Assembly: GCF_949628265.1 (NCBI RefSeq)
Contig: NC_088789.1
Location: 33,721,883-33,785,882 of the forward strand
Length of the DNA stretch: 64,000 bases
Reading direction: 5' to 3'
Origin: Cloeon dipterum
Taxonomy: Eukaryota; Arthropoda; Insecta; Ephemeroptera; Baetidae
Below are positions 11,079 through 23,760 of the stretch, piece by piece. The position numbers were made by a program, and so were the translations under genes. Position 1 is the first letter of the stretch. The number at the start of each line of letters is the position of its first letter. The notes under the pieces were generated by a model. It did no database searches, had not been told where the DNA came from, and saw only the letters and a program-made list of their open reading frames with translations.

Positions 11079-14000
11079 TGATTTTAGTCGAAGAATGGTC
11101 CAATCTGTTGAGGCTGGAGATAGCGGAAAATGCGCAGTGCCAGGTCCAAAATCTATTTTCCCAAGCATTTTGAAATTATTGAAAGAGTATACTGGAAATG
11201 AAAGGACCTCGCATGTATCTGGAAAGAAGATTTTCTTTTCAATTACATAAATCAGAGCAACAAGTCAATTTCTGTGGTAATTTGAATCAGAACGTAAACA
11301 TACACAAGAGTTTGACACAAAAAGCACAAAATGACATAAAAAACACTTCCAGCTGGAGATTTTCCTTCGAGTATGTATTTGTCGATGTTGTTTCTGTGTT
11401 GAAATATTTGCAAAGCGCATCAAATGAGACTGAATGGGTTGTAGAAGATCAAAAACTCTCGTAACCCAATCAGACTCTCAGTCAATGAAAAGCAATAAAC
11501 GCACGCTGAATTCTCTGCTGGTCAGGCTGCTGGTGATCAACAAAGAATTTTCAATCGGAAAGTCCACGGTTCCGCGTCCTGAATATGCAACAAGAGAGTA
11601 GAAAATAAGATTATTAACACTGCACAGTTTGAAAGAAAAAAATTAGTGAAAAAATAATGGTTGTCTTAGATTTGTTGCTCGTCGTGGCTTTATTTGCTCA
11701 ATATATTAATGCATTTTCCTTACAATCTAGTTTAAAAAGTCTCGTCAAAACAGTACATAAATATAACTTAACAAATAAATAATAACATGGTAACAAAGAA
11801 GTAAAATGCTCTCGGTAATTTCGAATTGAGAAAATTTTTAAAATACGTCTATTGAAATTATATGTATATAAATTAATGAATAACTAACAACAAAGAAAAA
11901 AATCAACAAAAAAGAAACGTTAATAAAAACGTTGAGTTTGGGGAAAAGAGGTAAAAACTGCATCAAAAAACCGCGTTAAAAATTTGTGCTATTCGTGCAT
12001 TGAGCGTCAACATAATAAGAAAATTAACTCGTAAAAACTACTAGAATTAGTTTCAATGATTATCACAGTCCGTTTCATGTCTTTAGTCTTCTGAGCAATA
12101 ACATTTCAGCGCGAACCAGATATTCATCATGGATTAAAGAAAAATATATAAAGTCGAAGATTTAATTCTCGCCTTTTTTTCGCCTTTTTTTATCGAAGCC
12201 ACGATTTCTCGGGCAAGGCTGGCGCGCTCTGTTAGACACAACCACCCCGTTCGACAGCGATCCGAATACTGAAACGAATCCTTCTCCCTTCTCTAGCTTC
12301 CCCCTCTTTGTAGCGTGGCCGACGCGCTCTCTTATTGGTCAATCTTTGATTCTCTCCTCTCGCAGGTCTCTCGCAGGTGTAGCCCAAGCAAGTTGAACGA
12401 AGCGCGGGAAAACAAATCACGCCAAGCACAATCCACGTGGATCCGAAGATTGAAACAAATGAAATATTTATTTGTCTCGAAAGTGGCATGCAGACATTAA
12501 TATATAAATTTAAATTTCCAGGCGTTCTCACTTTTCACATCAATTACAGAGCTTTTATCACAGTTTAAAGGGGATTAGTACATTAAAAAAATTAAAAAAT
12601 TTTTAACCAAGGCCTGCAGCAAACTGGCAAAAGTTGAAAACCCCCGTTTTTACCACTGCACTGCATTTAAACCCTTTTTAACACTGTCAGGGTTCGATTT
12701 CTTGCTTGTTCTCTCGGTCTTCTTTGACCTGAAGGGTACGCAAAAGCAGGGTTCGAGGGTGAAAATCAACCTATCGTGCAATCTTGATCCCAAATTTATT
12801 TTATTCTATTTTCAATCGATCTTTTAAGGTGGCAGTTTTGTTGCAAGAGTTGAAGTTTCCAGAAAAAGGGTTGGCTGGTGTAATTCGCATAATGCCCTTC
12901 TCGTGCTAAAGAAGCAGCTGCCGCTTTGCATGCAAGCGTGGAGAAGGATAAAGGGTCGAACAGTATAGGTCCCGCGATTCAACACCAAAACAAGCTCTGA
13001 CAATGACAACCCTAACCTTCGAAGAATCTTACAAATATTACAAAGGCAAGGAAATTTATCGCTGAATAAACTAAACCATCGAAAGGATCGCGAATTAAGC
13101 TAAATGCAATAGGGACTATTTAAATTCACAAAGTAATATTAATTTTCAGCCGATATATACGTAAAAATGACACCTTTTGATTCTCCAACTCGTGAATTTC
13201 CTGCGAGAAAATTAGGCGCACGATAATATTTTTACGGCAAAGGATGAAAATTTTAAAAATTGTCGCAGCAATTAATGCACAACATATTTACCTATTAGTT
13301 TGTATTATCTTCAGAAAATTTTAAAACTTCTACCGCGATCCGACCGTAAAATTAATGAATATATTCATATATATCTCGCTTCTTATAAATTAATTAAATG
13401 GGTTAAAGCAAAGAATAGCAAAAAAATTGGGTAGAAAAACAAGCAATGCACGCGCAACCTTTACAATTAGGCAAAAGCGGCTAGGGCTAGAGCGAGAAAA
13501 ATTGAAAATTCTTGCTTTTGAGCAAGAATTAGCAAAAGCAAACAAATTTGGGGGAAAAGCTTGCTTTTTTGGGCAACAAGCAGCTTTTAAAAGTGACCTG
13601 CCGATATTGCTCCAGCCGATGGGCACTAAAATAATTAAAAAAACATCAATAAATCATCCTTGGCGACCGGAAATTCTAGCTCGGCAGAGATATATTCTCG
13701 GTAATTAATTGATTAAAAATTTATATATACCAATATCCATTTTATTTAGAAAAATTAACAACAACTTTGATCGCACGATGCAAGTAAACAAATTTATCAT
13801 TTTACTCTATAAAATTCCCTGCTTTTTTCAATGTATCTCTAAGGTGACGATAGTTGGAAGTTTCCATCAGAAAAAGAGTTGCTTAGCAGCTGGCATAATA
13901 TGTGCTTCACGTCCCAAAAGAGCAGCTTCACCATTTCAGGTACAAGGACAAGGAAAGCGTAACAAAGTTAAGTTGGTTAGTTAGTTAGCGGCTGAGGAGT

Positions 14001-14324
14001 AGAATGCAGGGGAAAGTACAGGTGGTACCATAAATATTTCGTGCATTAGCCGCTGGCCCAAGAGCGACAATCAGTGTCTGGCTTCTGCACCCTCTTTGGC
14101 TGCTGTGAAATTCAATCCCCGTTATTTTTTTAGTTTTAGCGCGTCAATCACACACGCAAGGAAAATTCATTCATCCTGTTTATCGATTAGCTGCGTGACT
14201 ATAGCGAGAGAAAAAACCCAACCCTCGTCCCAAAAAGAGTCTGATAGAATTATATTTTATCTCTTTTGCGCCTGCCAATCTCGTTGTTTTTTTCTTTCCG
14301 CCGGACACGCGTCTTAAGTCGGTT
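11079..14324. other. intergenic, no supported gene
   Basis: Mostly AT-rich. A GC- and CpG-richer island at about 12190-12460 contains an inverted CCAAT box (TTATTGGTC) and could be a promoter or 5' exon of something unseen, but no coding sequence follows. Segments 12829-12925 and 13840-13945 look like diverged direct copies of one repeat. A lysine-rich 93-codon frame at 13427-13708 has no recognisable family and no splice or conservation support. Confidence 0.35.
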
Positions 14325-14781
14325 GCGTAGCTCAATGGGTCAAAGACCTCGCTTGGCTGCGCTTTTCGCCGCAGAAAAATCAGACTGGTTATACGCGTGC
14401 AGCTTCCATTGCCGGGAAATTTTTCTCGGTGACGATTCCACGGCGCCAACCACTCTCACGCTAATTGGCGCTTTATCTTCCGACTCGAAAGGGATGCTCA
14501 TGGACAGCAAGGGAGTTTTGTACTTTGTCCAGGAGAAGGAGAAAAGGGTTACCGCTTGGGACACGAAAGGCCCGTTCAAGGAGGAGTTGCTGCACAAGGT
14601 AAAATCTTTAAAAAATGGTTTAAATATAAAATACGAGTCGATGTTTCAGTTCGAGACGGACGTGGACTCGATTAACTTTGCGCTGGACGGCGCTGATAAC
14701 CTTTGGCTGCTCTCGCACGACGCAAGCAGCCGCTTTTTTCTTCTCAAAGGCGAATACAAGTCAAGCGCAAACAACAAATAG
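14325..14781 (+). pseudogene. yellow-like 3' fragment (broken)
   Basis: This matches the last part of exon 2 and all of exon 3 of the intact yellow-like gene at 24214-25276. Coding blocks are about 14325-14598 and 14650-14781, with the same short intron (14599-14649). The 5' exons are absent. A two-base insertion in the stretch equivalent to GGTTACGCGTGC shifts the frame near 14390, so it is a pseudogene. Downstream sequence to about 15250 is also nearly the same as the flank of the intact gene (25277-25800), showing that a block of at least 900 bp was copied. Confidence 0.75.
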
Positions 14782-15354
14782 CACAACCTTGATGATCCAT
14801 TGCGATTCTCCTGGCTGTATTTGATATAATTCTTGATTTTCATACTGGTATTCGACTTTTATATTGGTTTTTTCAAATTAAAACACAGTTTATGGGAAAC
14901 TTGAGAGTTTTTCTTTCCTATATATAACATATTTTTCAGTGGATGTAAATATTAAATAACAGATTTTTTAATCGTTTGCTTGACCTTCACCTACCAACAC
15001 ACACTCTCTGAGGATGATTGCCTTTATAAAAATATCTCGCGGAACAAGGTCATCGCTCTTTCTCACTATCAGCGCGGCCGCCGCCGCCTCAACAAACGCT
15101 CTAATTCGTAAACAGCCTGCTCTTTCGGCGTGCTGACGATTTATTTTATTCGCCAGTAAACAGGCAGAAAATTTTGGAGTTAAAAATACTATAAATTTTT
15201 ACGAATAAAACAGGTCGTGAAGATTCAATTAGTTTTGACTTGCTAAAGTGTGGGGATAAACGTATGTGCAAAGCGTAAATATATGCCGCATATTAATCGA
15301 TTCATCTTTGAAACATATTGAAAGCTCTCTCTCTGACCATAAAATGCGAACACT
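14782..15354. repeat. duplicated yellow 3' flank
   Basis: Sequence to about 15250 closely matches 25277-25800 downstream of the intact yellow-like gene. It includes an ATTAAA poly(A)-like signal at 14878-14883 and a GCCGCCGCCGCC tract near 15077. It marks the extent of the copied segment. No coding content. Confidence 0.6.
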
Positions 15355-15520
15355 GTCATGCCAACGTCGAACAGCAGCTAATAAATTTTCCGAGAATAAT
15401 AATATACGCCAGCGGGGCCTTTGTTTTTTCCGGTGTAACCAACGGCCATGGAAAGCACTGCGCAGCTGACGAGGATGGTTCTTCGGCAACGGATGTCAGC
15501 GCAGCAGAGAGAATAGAATT
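15355..15520 (+). promoter_or_regulatory. conserved distal 5' block of copy B with STAT-like motif
   Basis: A block containing TTCCGAGAA (15388-15396, fitting TTCNNNGAA), ACGCCAGCG and GGCAACGGATGTCAG lies about 450-580 bp upstream of the copy B start. Related blocks occur upstream of C (about 32360-32510), D (40330-40470), E (52160-52350) and F (56250-56410). I do not see it upstream of A. Regulatory function is inference. Confidence 0.35.
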
Positions 15521-15844
15521 TTCTGTAATAATTACTAAAAAGAAAAGCATGCCCAAATTGTAATTCTAATTCGCAGGTTGTAAAATAATTAAATGACAAT
15601 GTTTGCGTGTGTTATTTTCAAATAGTTAAAATATGTTAAATATTCATAAAGAAATGCATGCATTTTTCATTTGTCGAAAGGATGAGACGTAACGTATATA
15701 TAGACACTTTAAAACAGCTTATTTAAAGGCATAAGTGCAGAAAACTTTAATGATACTGCGCTGAATGCTGAAAAATCAACCAACACGTTTTCAAATATGA
15801 AGAGTTATATAGAGCGAATATGATAAAATTATGAATATTCAAGA

Positions 15845-15866
15845 GGAAACAGGAAAGGACGTCACT
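15845..15866 (+). promoter_or_regulatory. conserved upstream element of copy B (CRE-like)
   Basis: GGAAACAGGA followed by GGACGTCACT lies about 75 bp before the start, with a TATA-like TTATATAG at 15805-15812. An in-frame ATG at 15831 would add 37 codons before the signal peptide. I prefer 15942 because the peptide there aligns with all the other copies. Confidence 0.4.
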
Positions 15867-15941
15867 GTGCCTGACTCCACTCTGCAGAGCCAAAACTCTC
15901 TGAAATTTAGTTCGGAAAAAGCCATCACTGTGAAAAGCAAC

Positions 15942-18900
15942 ATGAATTTCGGTTTATGGACATTGCTCGTGATTGTTGTTCTTCAGACAATTGGGCATGC
16001 ACAAAAACATGTAAGTAGAGATAACGATTTTTCTGGCTGTGAAATTTAAATCGACTGTTTCTTCTGAGCTTGCAATTGGGGGGGGGGGATGCAATAACCA
16101 GAAAAATGTTCTAATTTCACAGCCCAAAGAATTTCCACATAAATTGATTAAAATGACTTTCAGAGAAACAAAATTAAAACCATCAAAATCACATATAACA
16201 AACAGGGTTATGGTAGGGTTTTTTATTTTTAAAGAAAAGCGATTTTAATTTCAATCGCAGGTCCAATTAAAATCCCAAAATCTCTTCTACAAAACAAACT
16301 TCGGAGAAAGTATATCATCACTTGTTGCGGATTTAAAAAATGTCTGGCAACTGCGAATGCAACGGTGAAAAAGACAACTCCAACCAGCTCGGTATATATA
16401 CATTAATGGAAATTTTGAAATCAGAGTAAAAATGTGTTTTAAAACAGACCACTAGCATTCTAACAGCAACGTCAACGTTGCCAACGGCAACGACGGCAGC
16501 CATGATGACAGGAAGCTCTGATGGTGAGTCATCATCGGCAGCACCAACGGATGCCATCACTATGCCGAGTAAAATAAAAATTCGAATAAAAATTCATGCC
16601 CATAGCGGTCCAAAAATCAGGTCACGATTCCAGTCCTAGCTCGCTTGATGTGACAGTTGTTCCAACTGACGCTCCAAATGAGGCCACAACTGACCTTAAA
16701 ACTGACGTCACGACCAAAGCGGTGCCAGATGGAACCAAATTGCCGAATCCTTCGACCGATGCGGCCTCTGATCCATCCACGCAGGTTGTCCAAGACACGA
16801 CAACTGCAATCGATAAGATTTCATCAAAAGTTGTAACACCTACAACAATATCATCAACACCTACAACAAGTAAGCCCACGGCGACAACAACTACGACCAG
16901 CATTACAACAACTATGCTAAGAACGACGACGTCGACGACGACCACAACAACAACAACAACAACTACAACTACAACTACCACCACAGTCCGTTAATGAATT
17001 TTTATTAAAACCTTATGGAAATTTAACTAGATGAAAATTACAGCCTATTCCTTGCAGTTTATCTTGCGCAGATTACAACAGTTTTCTTGCGGTAATTTTT
17101 ATTCATGTCTTGTGCCTCATCAATCGACTCCCGAGGATCGAATTAGGTTTGGTTTTGCCGAATAACTTTTGACATATGCCGAAAGTAAAAAAAATACAAA
17201 TCGAATTTTGGTCTAAATTTCTAGTAAAGAGATTGCATAGCGACACGGGGATAGTTAGAGCAATTAAAAGTGACAAGGCTATCTGCTGCGTCGCAGCCAT
17301 TGGTGCTACGTCAGAGAGCCAATCAGAGCACATCTCTGGTTGCGTCAAATGGTGTTAATTTTTATAGTATCAGACCAGAATGTTACTGTTTTTGTGATTC
17401 CGCGTATTTTAGGCATGTTTTATGTCTAATTTTCAACCCGATTGAATCGGCTACCTTTCCAAACTTGAATCTCCAACAAAAAATCCCGATCTAAAATATA
17501 TTTTTCTCATTTTAGAATAATCCAACCTCAGGAACACAGCAAAGTAGGTGTTTTGTGAAATTTTAAAGGATATATAATTTTAAAATAAACTCAGCAAAAG
17601 GAACGAAGAAGAAATCGAATTGTGACATGGAGTATTTTGTTTCTACCTCAACAGTAAGATTTTTTAATTATAATTCGGAACAAGGATAAAACATACAAGC
17701 GTAGGCAACGCGAAACGAAGCAGCAATGCGATGCAAGGCGCTGAACATGACCCTTTTGACCGTGACCTCTCTCGAGGGATTGGAATGCATGAACAATTTT
17801 GGAGGTTTTATTAGATCACACGTGCTGTGAGATCCATATTTTATTTTTCTTAATTAAAGCCAACACTTTCTGGACGAGCGGCTCGAACGAAGACGATCAA
17901 TGCCATTTGGCAAAAAAGTACGCTTGGTGCTCGACGGGCTTCGATATGTCGAAAGAACTAATCGAATCAGAAAAAATGTGGTTGCCGCCCAAAAACACGA
18001 TCCCTTCTGCCACGGAGCGTTGTTTGGCCGTTTCCTTATCCACAGTATCCACGAAACAGGGTCTGGTGCACAGAAAGTGCGACGACGCCCTGCCCTTTAT
18101 CTGCCAGTATTCCGTCGACTGCCCAAAGATCTGCATCCGAGACGTTTGACTTAAATAACTTATTCAAATCATTAAATTAAATCTATCCCATTTCAGGACT
18201 CCTTGTTTGACTCCTCAGGACTGTTAAAAAGTATAAAAGGAAATTTAAAGTATTTTTAAAAGTGTAACCGTAAAATGTAGATATAAAATCATACGGTTTT
18301 TGGGTTGACATCGGAGCCTACACGTATCTCTTGGGGAACAAGCCAGTTTGTATCCGAGACTAGCATGGCTCCAAAGTCTAATTTTTGGCCTGATAGATGA
18401 CGTGGTTGGACAGTTACCGCCAGTGTTGCGCTTTGGGAATGGAGGCGCTCAACATTGACAACAAATCTGAGCAATTGGGCCTCACTGCCCTGACCAGGGC
18501 AAATAAAGGTTTTTGGATATGTTTCACAAAACATCATAGTGTTACTTTTTATGTTTCAGCCAACTGGACTGCGAATTTCAATTACTGGACCAGTGGCACG
18601 TGGAAGGGTGCGCCTGAGAAGCAGTGGTCGTGGTGCGAGCCAAATGGACCAACTGTTTTCGCAAAGGGTCTTGTTTGGGAAAACCTCCAACCGGATAATA
18701 AAGGAGGCAACGAGAGCTGCGTGCATTTCCGCTTTACTTTGAACACAACTGGCACCATCATGACGGACCGCAACTGCGCCAATAAATATATATTCGCGTG
18801 CAAGGTATTGCTTGAAATTTATATAGGCCCTAAAACTATGAATTTAATTTTCAGAGTGCATTAAGGACCACCCCAAAACCTTGCGTTGCTTCCTGCCCTA

Positions 18901-21303
18901 TAGGAAAATGCGAAAAAGATGTAAAATATATATTAATTAAAATTAATCTATAAATGTAGCATCAATCATAACTCTAGGATTCTCTCTTTGACACAAACTT
19001 AAATACGAATGAGAAAACTTTACGGAGTATTGATAATTTAGGTTAGAAAAAACCTTTTTGAATACTGTACTTTTCGTTATCCAGATTATTTCTCTTATGG
19101 AAACTGGTACGATGGGTGTGGTCGGAACTTTCTGACTTACACCTCTAAATTGGTAAGACATCAAATTTATTGTCATTGATTTACTCTAATTATTATCAAA
19201 AGTCGAACTGGATAGCCGCCCGTAACCGTTGCTGTGCTATTGGTCTGACTCTTGCCTCAATGGAATCAGCGGGCAAGTCGAGTTGCTTTTCCAGAATAGT
19301 CTCAAGTACGAACAAAATCTGAGAGTGACGAAATAATAAAAGTTTAAAATACACAAAAATTAAAGAATTTGCTCCGGCAACCTTTGGAGACTTCTGGCTT
19401 TCCGGCACAGATCTGGGGTGTGATTCAAACTTCCGCTGGTGCACCCTGAGCCGGGACTTCGTCGACCCTGAGGTCAAATGGAAGGAGGGACACCCGAAAC
19501 CCGGTCTGGACTGCGTTTATCTCGAACTGAGGAATGGATCCGCGTTGCTGGCCACCGATAACTGCGCCCAAAACAAGAGTTTTCTCTGCGAAGTGAGGAA
19601 GAAGGCTACCTTCCAAAGGGCCATGCAGACAGAATGTGCAGAAACCTGGGACATCACCGTTGGTAAGGCCCGGAATTCATTCCTTTGAGAAATTCTGAAT
19701 GGAAAACCAATTATATGCAGACCAAATCGATCTTCTAATGAACGTGACCACTTTTCTCACGGCAACTATATCGCTGAATTTGAAGGTTGGTTAAAAATTA
19801 ACTCTCGTCATAGATATCATAAATAAAAATACGCTTTTTAGTGTTTCTTGAAATGCGTCGGAGTGGAAATTGGAATGGTATTGAAAACAAAATTGAAAAT
19901 TGCACATGTTCATTTTTAATCCAATCTCCTGTTGGATTTTAATTCATATAAAACAGATTATAAACAATTATTTTTCTTCAGTTTGGCATTGGAGGATTGG
20001 ACGCTTTAGCAACGCTGCGACAGATAGAACTCGTGTCCCAGGAGGAACCCACGAAATTGGAGAGGGGATTTGTGGCTTATGATCAATGCAGCGGCATTAG
20101 TATGTCTATTTTCAAATAAATGGCAGGAATTCATTTTTAAAATAGAAACAGACGACGAGTGTGTGATTGCCTATGAAACTTACAAGTGCGGCCAGCAAAA
20201 AGCGCCTGATTTGGTCTCAAAAATCATCACGAACAACTACGATAATAATACAATGGTTTGATAAAAAGTGTAATTGATATAATATCTGAATTTTTTGTCT
20301 TCTGAAAGCTGTACCCACCTACTCCTTGCGTTCCGGTGCGCCGAACCTGTTGGCTTTCGAGCACTCTTCCTTGCGTAAAAAACGTAAATTCACTCATTGG
20401 TTTGCAGGACGTATTATTAAAAATTTAATGTTAATTTGTAGCAAACGGCAATAGACTTATTGTATAAAAATGATGAAGGTAATTAATTCTTTACAAATGC
20501 ACTGAAATCGCGTTTGATAAATTCCTCTCGAGATTCCTGAGTTGTGAAATCTTTTTTTTTTAATTATTTCGATCCTCAGGAATCGATCGTATCTTACAAA
20601 AATGTGGTTTTAGTGACACTTGATTTGAAAAATTTGGTTTTACAAATCAGCATTAAATATAGACCGATTTGGAACCATTGCGAGACCTGGTGGATCAAAC
20701 AGGACATTTTATGTGACCAAACAAAATGCAAAAACGGTAAATATTCGCCATATGTTTGCCAATTGAAATTTAAACACTCTCTTGCAAATTTAGACTCCGT
20801 ATGATGCGTACACTCATTGCTGCGAACTTGGAATGTATCTCATAGAACCTCAGACAAAAGCTGATATTGAATTTATAACATTAACTACTGGTATGGTTTC
20901 TATATGTTTTATTTCCTTAAAAATAATAATAACAATTATATACGGCACAAAAACATCATGTCATAAAGCCAAACACGAAAATAATTATAAACCACCTTTG
21001 ATTTGTGCAGGTTATTACTCTTTAATGATGGTTGGCGATACAGAATTCATCAACCAGACGCACGAGGTTTGGTGTCGCAGCCGCACTGTTTTGGCAGATG
21101 ACATGTACGATCCGAAACAAAGATACTACTGCAATCCATCACACCTCAGAATTGATCCAAATACATGGGCGTATGATTTGTTATCTATAGGACTTTATAT
21201 AGCTGATCCCAAGAGCATATCGAAAGAAGTCACTGGAGATGTGTACCCTGACGTTTCAAAAGTTGTTAATGATGTTCAGCGGTATATCTGCGAGAAACCT
21301 TAG
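15942..21303 (+). CDS. copy B: secreted mucin-CTLD3-OBP-CTLD protein (1047 aa)
   Basis: Exons: 15942-16010, 16164-16212, 16261-16391, 16448-16568, 16621-16985, 17516-17543, 17601-17653, 17705-17804, 17860-18143, 18197-18230, 18281-18345, 18397-18508, 18560-18804, 18855-18920, 18978-19026, 19085-19152, 19203-19305, 19366-19662, 19721-19785, 19842-19877, 19982-20099, 20146-20255, 20309-20383, 20442-20478, 20663-20736, 20794-20890, 21011-21303. All phases agree and no stop intervenes, so this copy is intact. The layout is that of copy A, with a longer Thr tract (exon 5 is 365 nt). CTLD2 has QPDN followed by GGNESC. The OBP cysteines are conserved in exons 18-22. Intron 1 holds a run of about eleven G. 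The exon 5 donor reads GTCCGT, weaker than the GTATGT of copy A. Confidence 0.9.
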
Positions 21304-21530
21304 CAAAAATTGAATCTTGAAAGCAATCAAGATGCGCACGTTGCTTGTTCTTAAAATGTTTGATTACTTTTGATTGATTTTTCTTATTTTGAATGCAAAT
21401 TGTTTGGTTTGTAACATGAAATAATCAATTTATATGATCGCACATTTCATATGCTATGTTTTGTTCTTTAAAAATTGTACAAACTGCAGTTTTGAAAACT
21501 GATATATATATGTATCAATAATATGAAGAG

Positions 21531-21536
21531 AATAAA
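21531..21536 (+). promoter_or_regulatory. poly(A) signal of copy B
   Basis: AATAAA lies 228 nt after the copy B stop and is the first canonical signal downstream. Confidence 0.4.
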
Positions 21537-21716
21537 TAGTTAATTTCGTGGTGGCGGCTTAAAATTGCTAAATTTTTTCTTGATTTCGTTTTCCAAACTT
21601 TTTTAACTTTGCACACTTTTGCTAGAAGCAAAAGTCAAAATTAATTGGATTTTTATGGAAGTTCATACCTCATGGTTAATAAATTGACGATAATAAAAGA
21701 TGGAGAGGAACGGATA

Positions 21717-22019
21717 CTAAAAGATTCCGAACCAAGCCCACTGCGAAATATTGAATTCGGCGTTCGATGTGCACCAACGAGAGCCATCGCACGCCGTTCC
21801 TTTCCTGCTTCCGGACAGCCAAAGTCCCATCGGCCTGTTTACATCCCTCCTTATTGAAATTAAAACAAAAAGAGTGGTATTGAATGATATTTTTTTTATA
21901 AAATCACCCAACAGTGCATCTACTATGCACTTCAGTTCTTCAACCGTTTCGAGGGAAACGAGATTTAATCCGTACTGGCAGCGCACCATAACGCGGCTTC
22001 TCGAACGGAAGTCTAACAT
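21717..22019 (-). pseudogene. degenerate C-type lectin fragment
   Basis: Read on the minus strand, this 100-codon frame holds CTLD hallmarks in order: a GLNLVSLET helix followed by a cysteine, then GLWLSGS and a SRWCTSN segment. This is the pattern of CTLD exons b and c. A putative donor (TTGG then GTGATT) separates the two parts, but no acceptor restores the phase, and the second part runs into a stop soon after AWFG. Neither linker nor neighbouring exons are visible. It is not a close copy of CTLD1-4 of the array, so it probably derives from another lectin gene. Confidence 0.5.
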
Positions 22020-22089
22020 TCTTGATTTTATATATAGGCTTTCTATTTCTAAAAATTAAAGCGTATACTATTTTATTTCCAATGAGATC

Positions 22090-22692
22090 TCTGCATTGCA
22101 CATTGCGCTCATCTAGTTGCCAAAATAAACGACACGTTTTCGCTCGTTTCCGAGTGGTCCGGCGAGTTTTTCGTTTTCGCCCTTAAAGCAAACAAGGCGA
22201 GGACCATCGACCGGAAGACTGGCCCGTTCTCTAAGGGTCAGGGCGGGGTCAAGGACGCCGCTTGGATGATCGTTTCGCCGCTGAACAATCTGCTCGGCTA
22301 CGCGTGCAGCTTCCAATGCCGCGAAATATTTTTCGTCGACGACACCAAGAAGCCGATCTCCGTCACGCCGATCGGCACTTTGTCTTCCGACTCGAAAGGG
22401 ATGCTCATGGACAAAAATGGAGTCTTGTACTTTGTCCACGAGAAGGAGAAATGCGTCACCGCTTGGGACACGAAAATTCCGTTCAACGAGGAAATGCTTC
22501 ACAAGGTAAAATAGTTTCGTGTCTATCATTTACAGGAAAATATTTATAATTTTTGTTTTAGTTCGAGCCTGACGTGGACTCGATTATTTACGCGCTGGAC
22601 GGTGCTGATAACCTTTGGCTGCTCTCGCACGACGCCAGCAGCCACTTCTTCCTTCATCGAGGCTCAAACAGCACCGATTGTAATTATTTTAA
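22090..22692 (+). pseudogene. yellow-like gene, 5'-truncated
   Basis: An open frame from about 22090 to 22505 (starting without an ATG) and a last exon 22561-22692 encode the C-terminal half of a Yellow-like protein. Visible motifs include SEWSGEFF, GYACSFQCRE, SSDSKGMLMD and NLWLLSHDAS. The intron 22506-22560 has GTAAAA and TTTTAG ends. It is clearly related to the gene at 24214-25276 but more diverged than the 14325 fragment. Exon 1 and the first third of exon 2 are missing. The remaining frame is open, so it could be an old fragment or the tail of a gene with unusual upstream exons. Confidence 0.65.
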
Positions 22693-23019
22693 ATAAAATG
22701 AATACTTAAAAAAAACACGCGGTAATTCTGATTCTTTATAAATTTCAGTTGGAAATGGCACGAACTGAGTTTCTCAAGTTGCACGTCAAGGAAAGTGATG
22801 AAATCGTCCTGATAAAATGATTTTAGCTTCTTGACAATATTTTATCCTGTGTGCTAATTAAAAAACTAAATAAAAAAAATGTTTTTTGTTATATTGTGTA
22901 AGTGAATCAGTTCCAGGCCTGATAATCATATATTTAGGGTATAACCGGGGGGTAGTTTTTGAATTCTGATAGTTAAAACTCTCATTTAAAATTAACAAAA
23001 ATTTCAAAGTGAAAAATTC

Positions 23020-23760
23020 CTTAATTTTGCGTTTTTTGAAACTTTGCAACTCTAGATCTCAGGTTCTGAGCATTTCAATTGCAGAAACTACCAACCGTTT
23101 CAATCTTCTACACCCACTCTGAGCAGCTTAAGTGTTAAGGGGGTGAATACACCCCTCTAATTTCATCCCCATTGCTGCAATTTTGATAAAAGCGATTATC
23201 ATTCCTGTCGCCACGCTCAGTGTTGCAACTTTAAAGGTGTATGGCAACATAGGGGTTGAGAGCAAACACCCCTTAACCTTTCAGCTACTCAGAACTAATT
23301 GAGACGAGTCTAACGGTGGGTAGTTTTTGAAATTGAGATGCTTTGAACCCGAGATATAGTTTAAAAAATTCAAAAAACGCAAAAAAATGTCAATTTTTGT
23401 GATTTTTGTGAATCCTAATCTTGGGTTTTCAGCATCAGAATTACAAAAATCACCCCCCGTTAGACTCGTCTCAACCAGCTCTGAGTAGCTGAAAGGTTAA
23501 GGGGTGTTTGCGTTCAACCCCTAAGTTGCCGTTAAGCTGTAAAGATGCAATAGTGAGCGGTGCCAGACGGTAGTCGCTTATTATCAAAATAGCAGCAAAG
23601 AGGGTGAAATTAGAGGGGTGTGTGCACCCCCTGAACCCTTCAGCTGCTCAGACGAGATTGAGACGAGTCCAACGGAGGTTAGTTTTTGCAACTGGGATGC
23701 TTAGAAGCCGAGATAAAGAGTTGCAAAGTTTCAAATAACGCGAATTGAAGGATATATTTG
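23020..23760. repeat. foldback element
   Basis: The ends (AAACTTTGCAACTCT at 23039-23053 and its inverted partner near 23717-23732) and much of the interior are inverted copies. For example, GACGAGTCTAACGG-type and CCTTTCAGCTACTCAG-type strings recur in reverse orientation on both sides of a centre near 23390. Half-element relatives lie at about 32830-33080, 40640-40870 and 55975-56120. No open frame. Confidence 0.6.

Noticed and set aside
11198-11464. 88-codon plus-strand frame
   Set aside because: No homology features and no signal peptide; it sits next to a MITE.
13427-13708. 93-codon lysine-rich frame
   Set aside because: Single exon, no domain, AT-rich surroundings; no support beyond being open.
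15831-15941. Upstream in-frame ATG for copy B
   Set aside because: Its use would bury the signal peptide, and the other copies have no equivalent extension; the start at 15942 aligns with all six.
16622-16984. Val-rich open frame opposite the mucin exon (similar ones at 5333, 31035, 39028, 50857, 57355)
   Set aside because: It is the antisense of the ACN-repeat Thr tract, which always gives a Val-rich frame.
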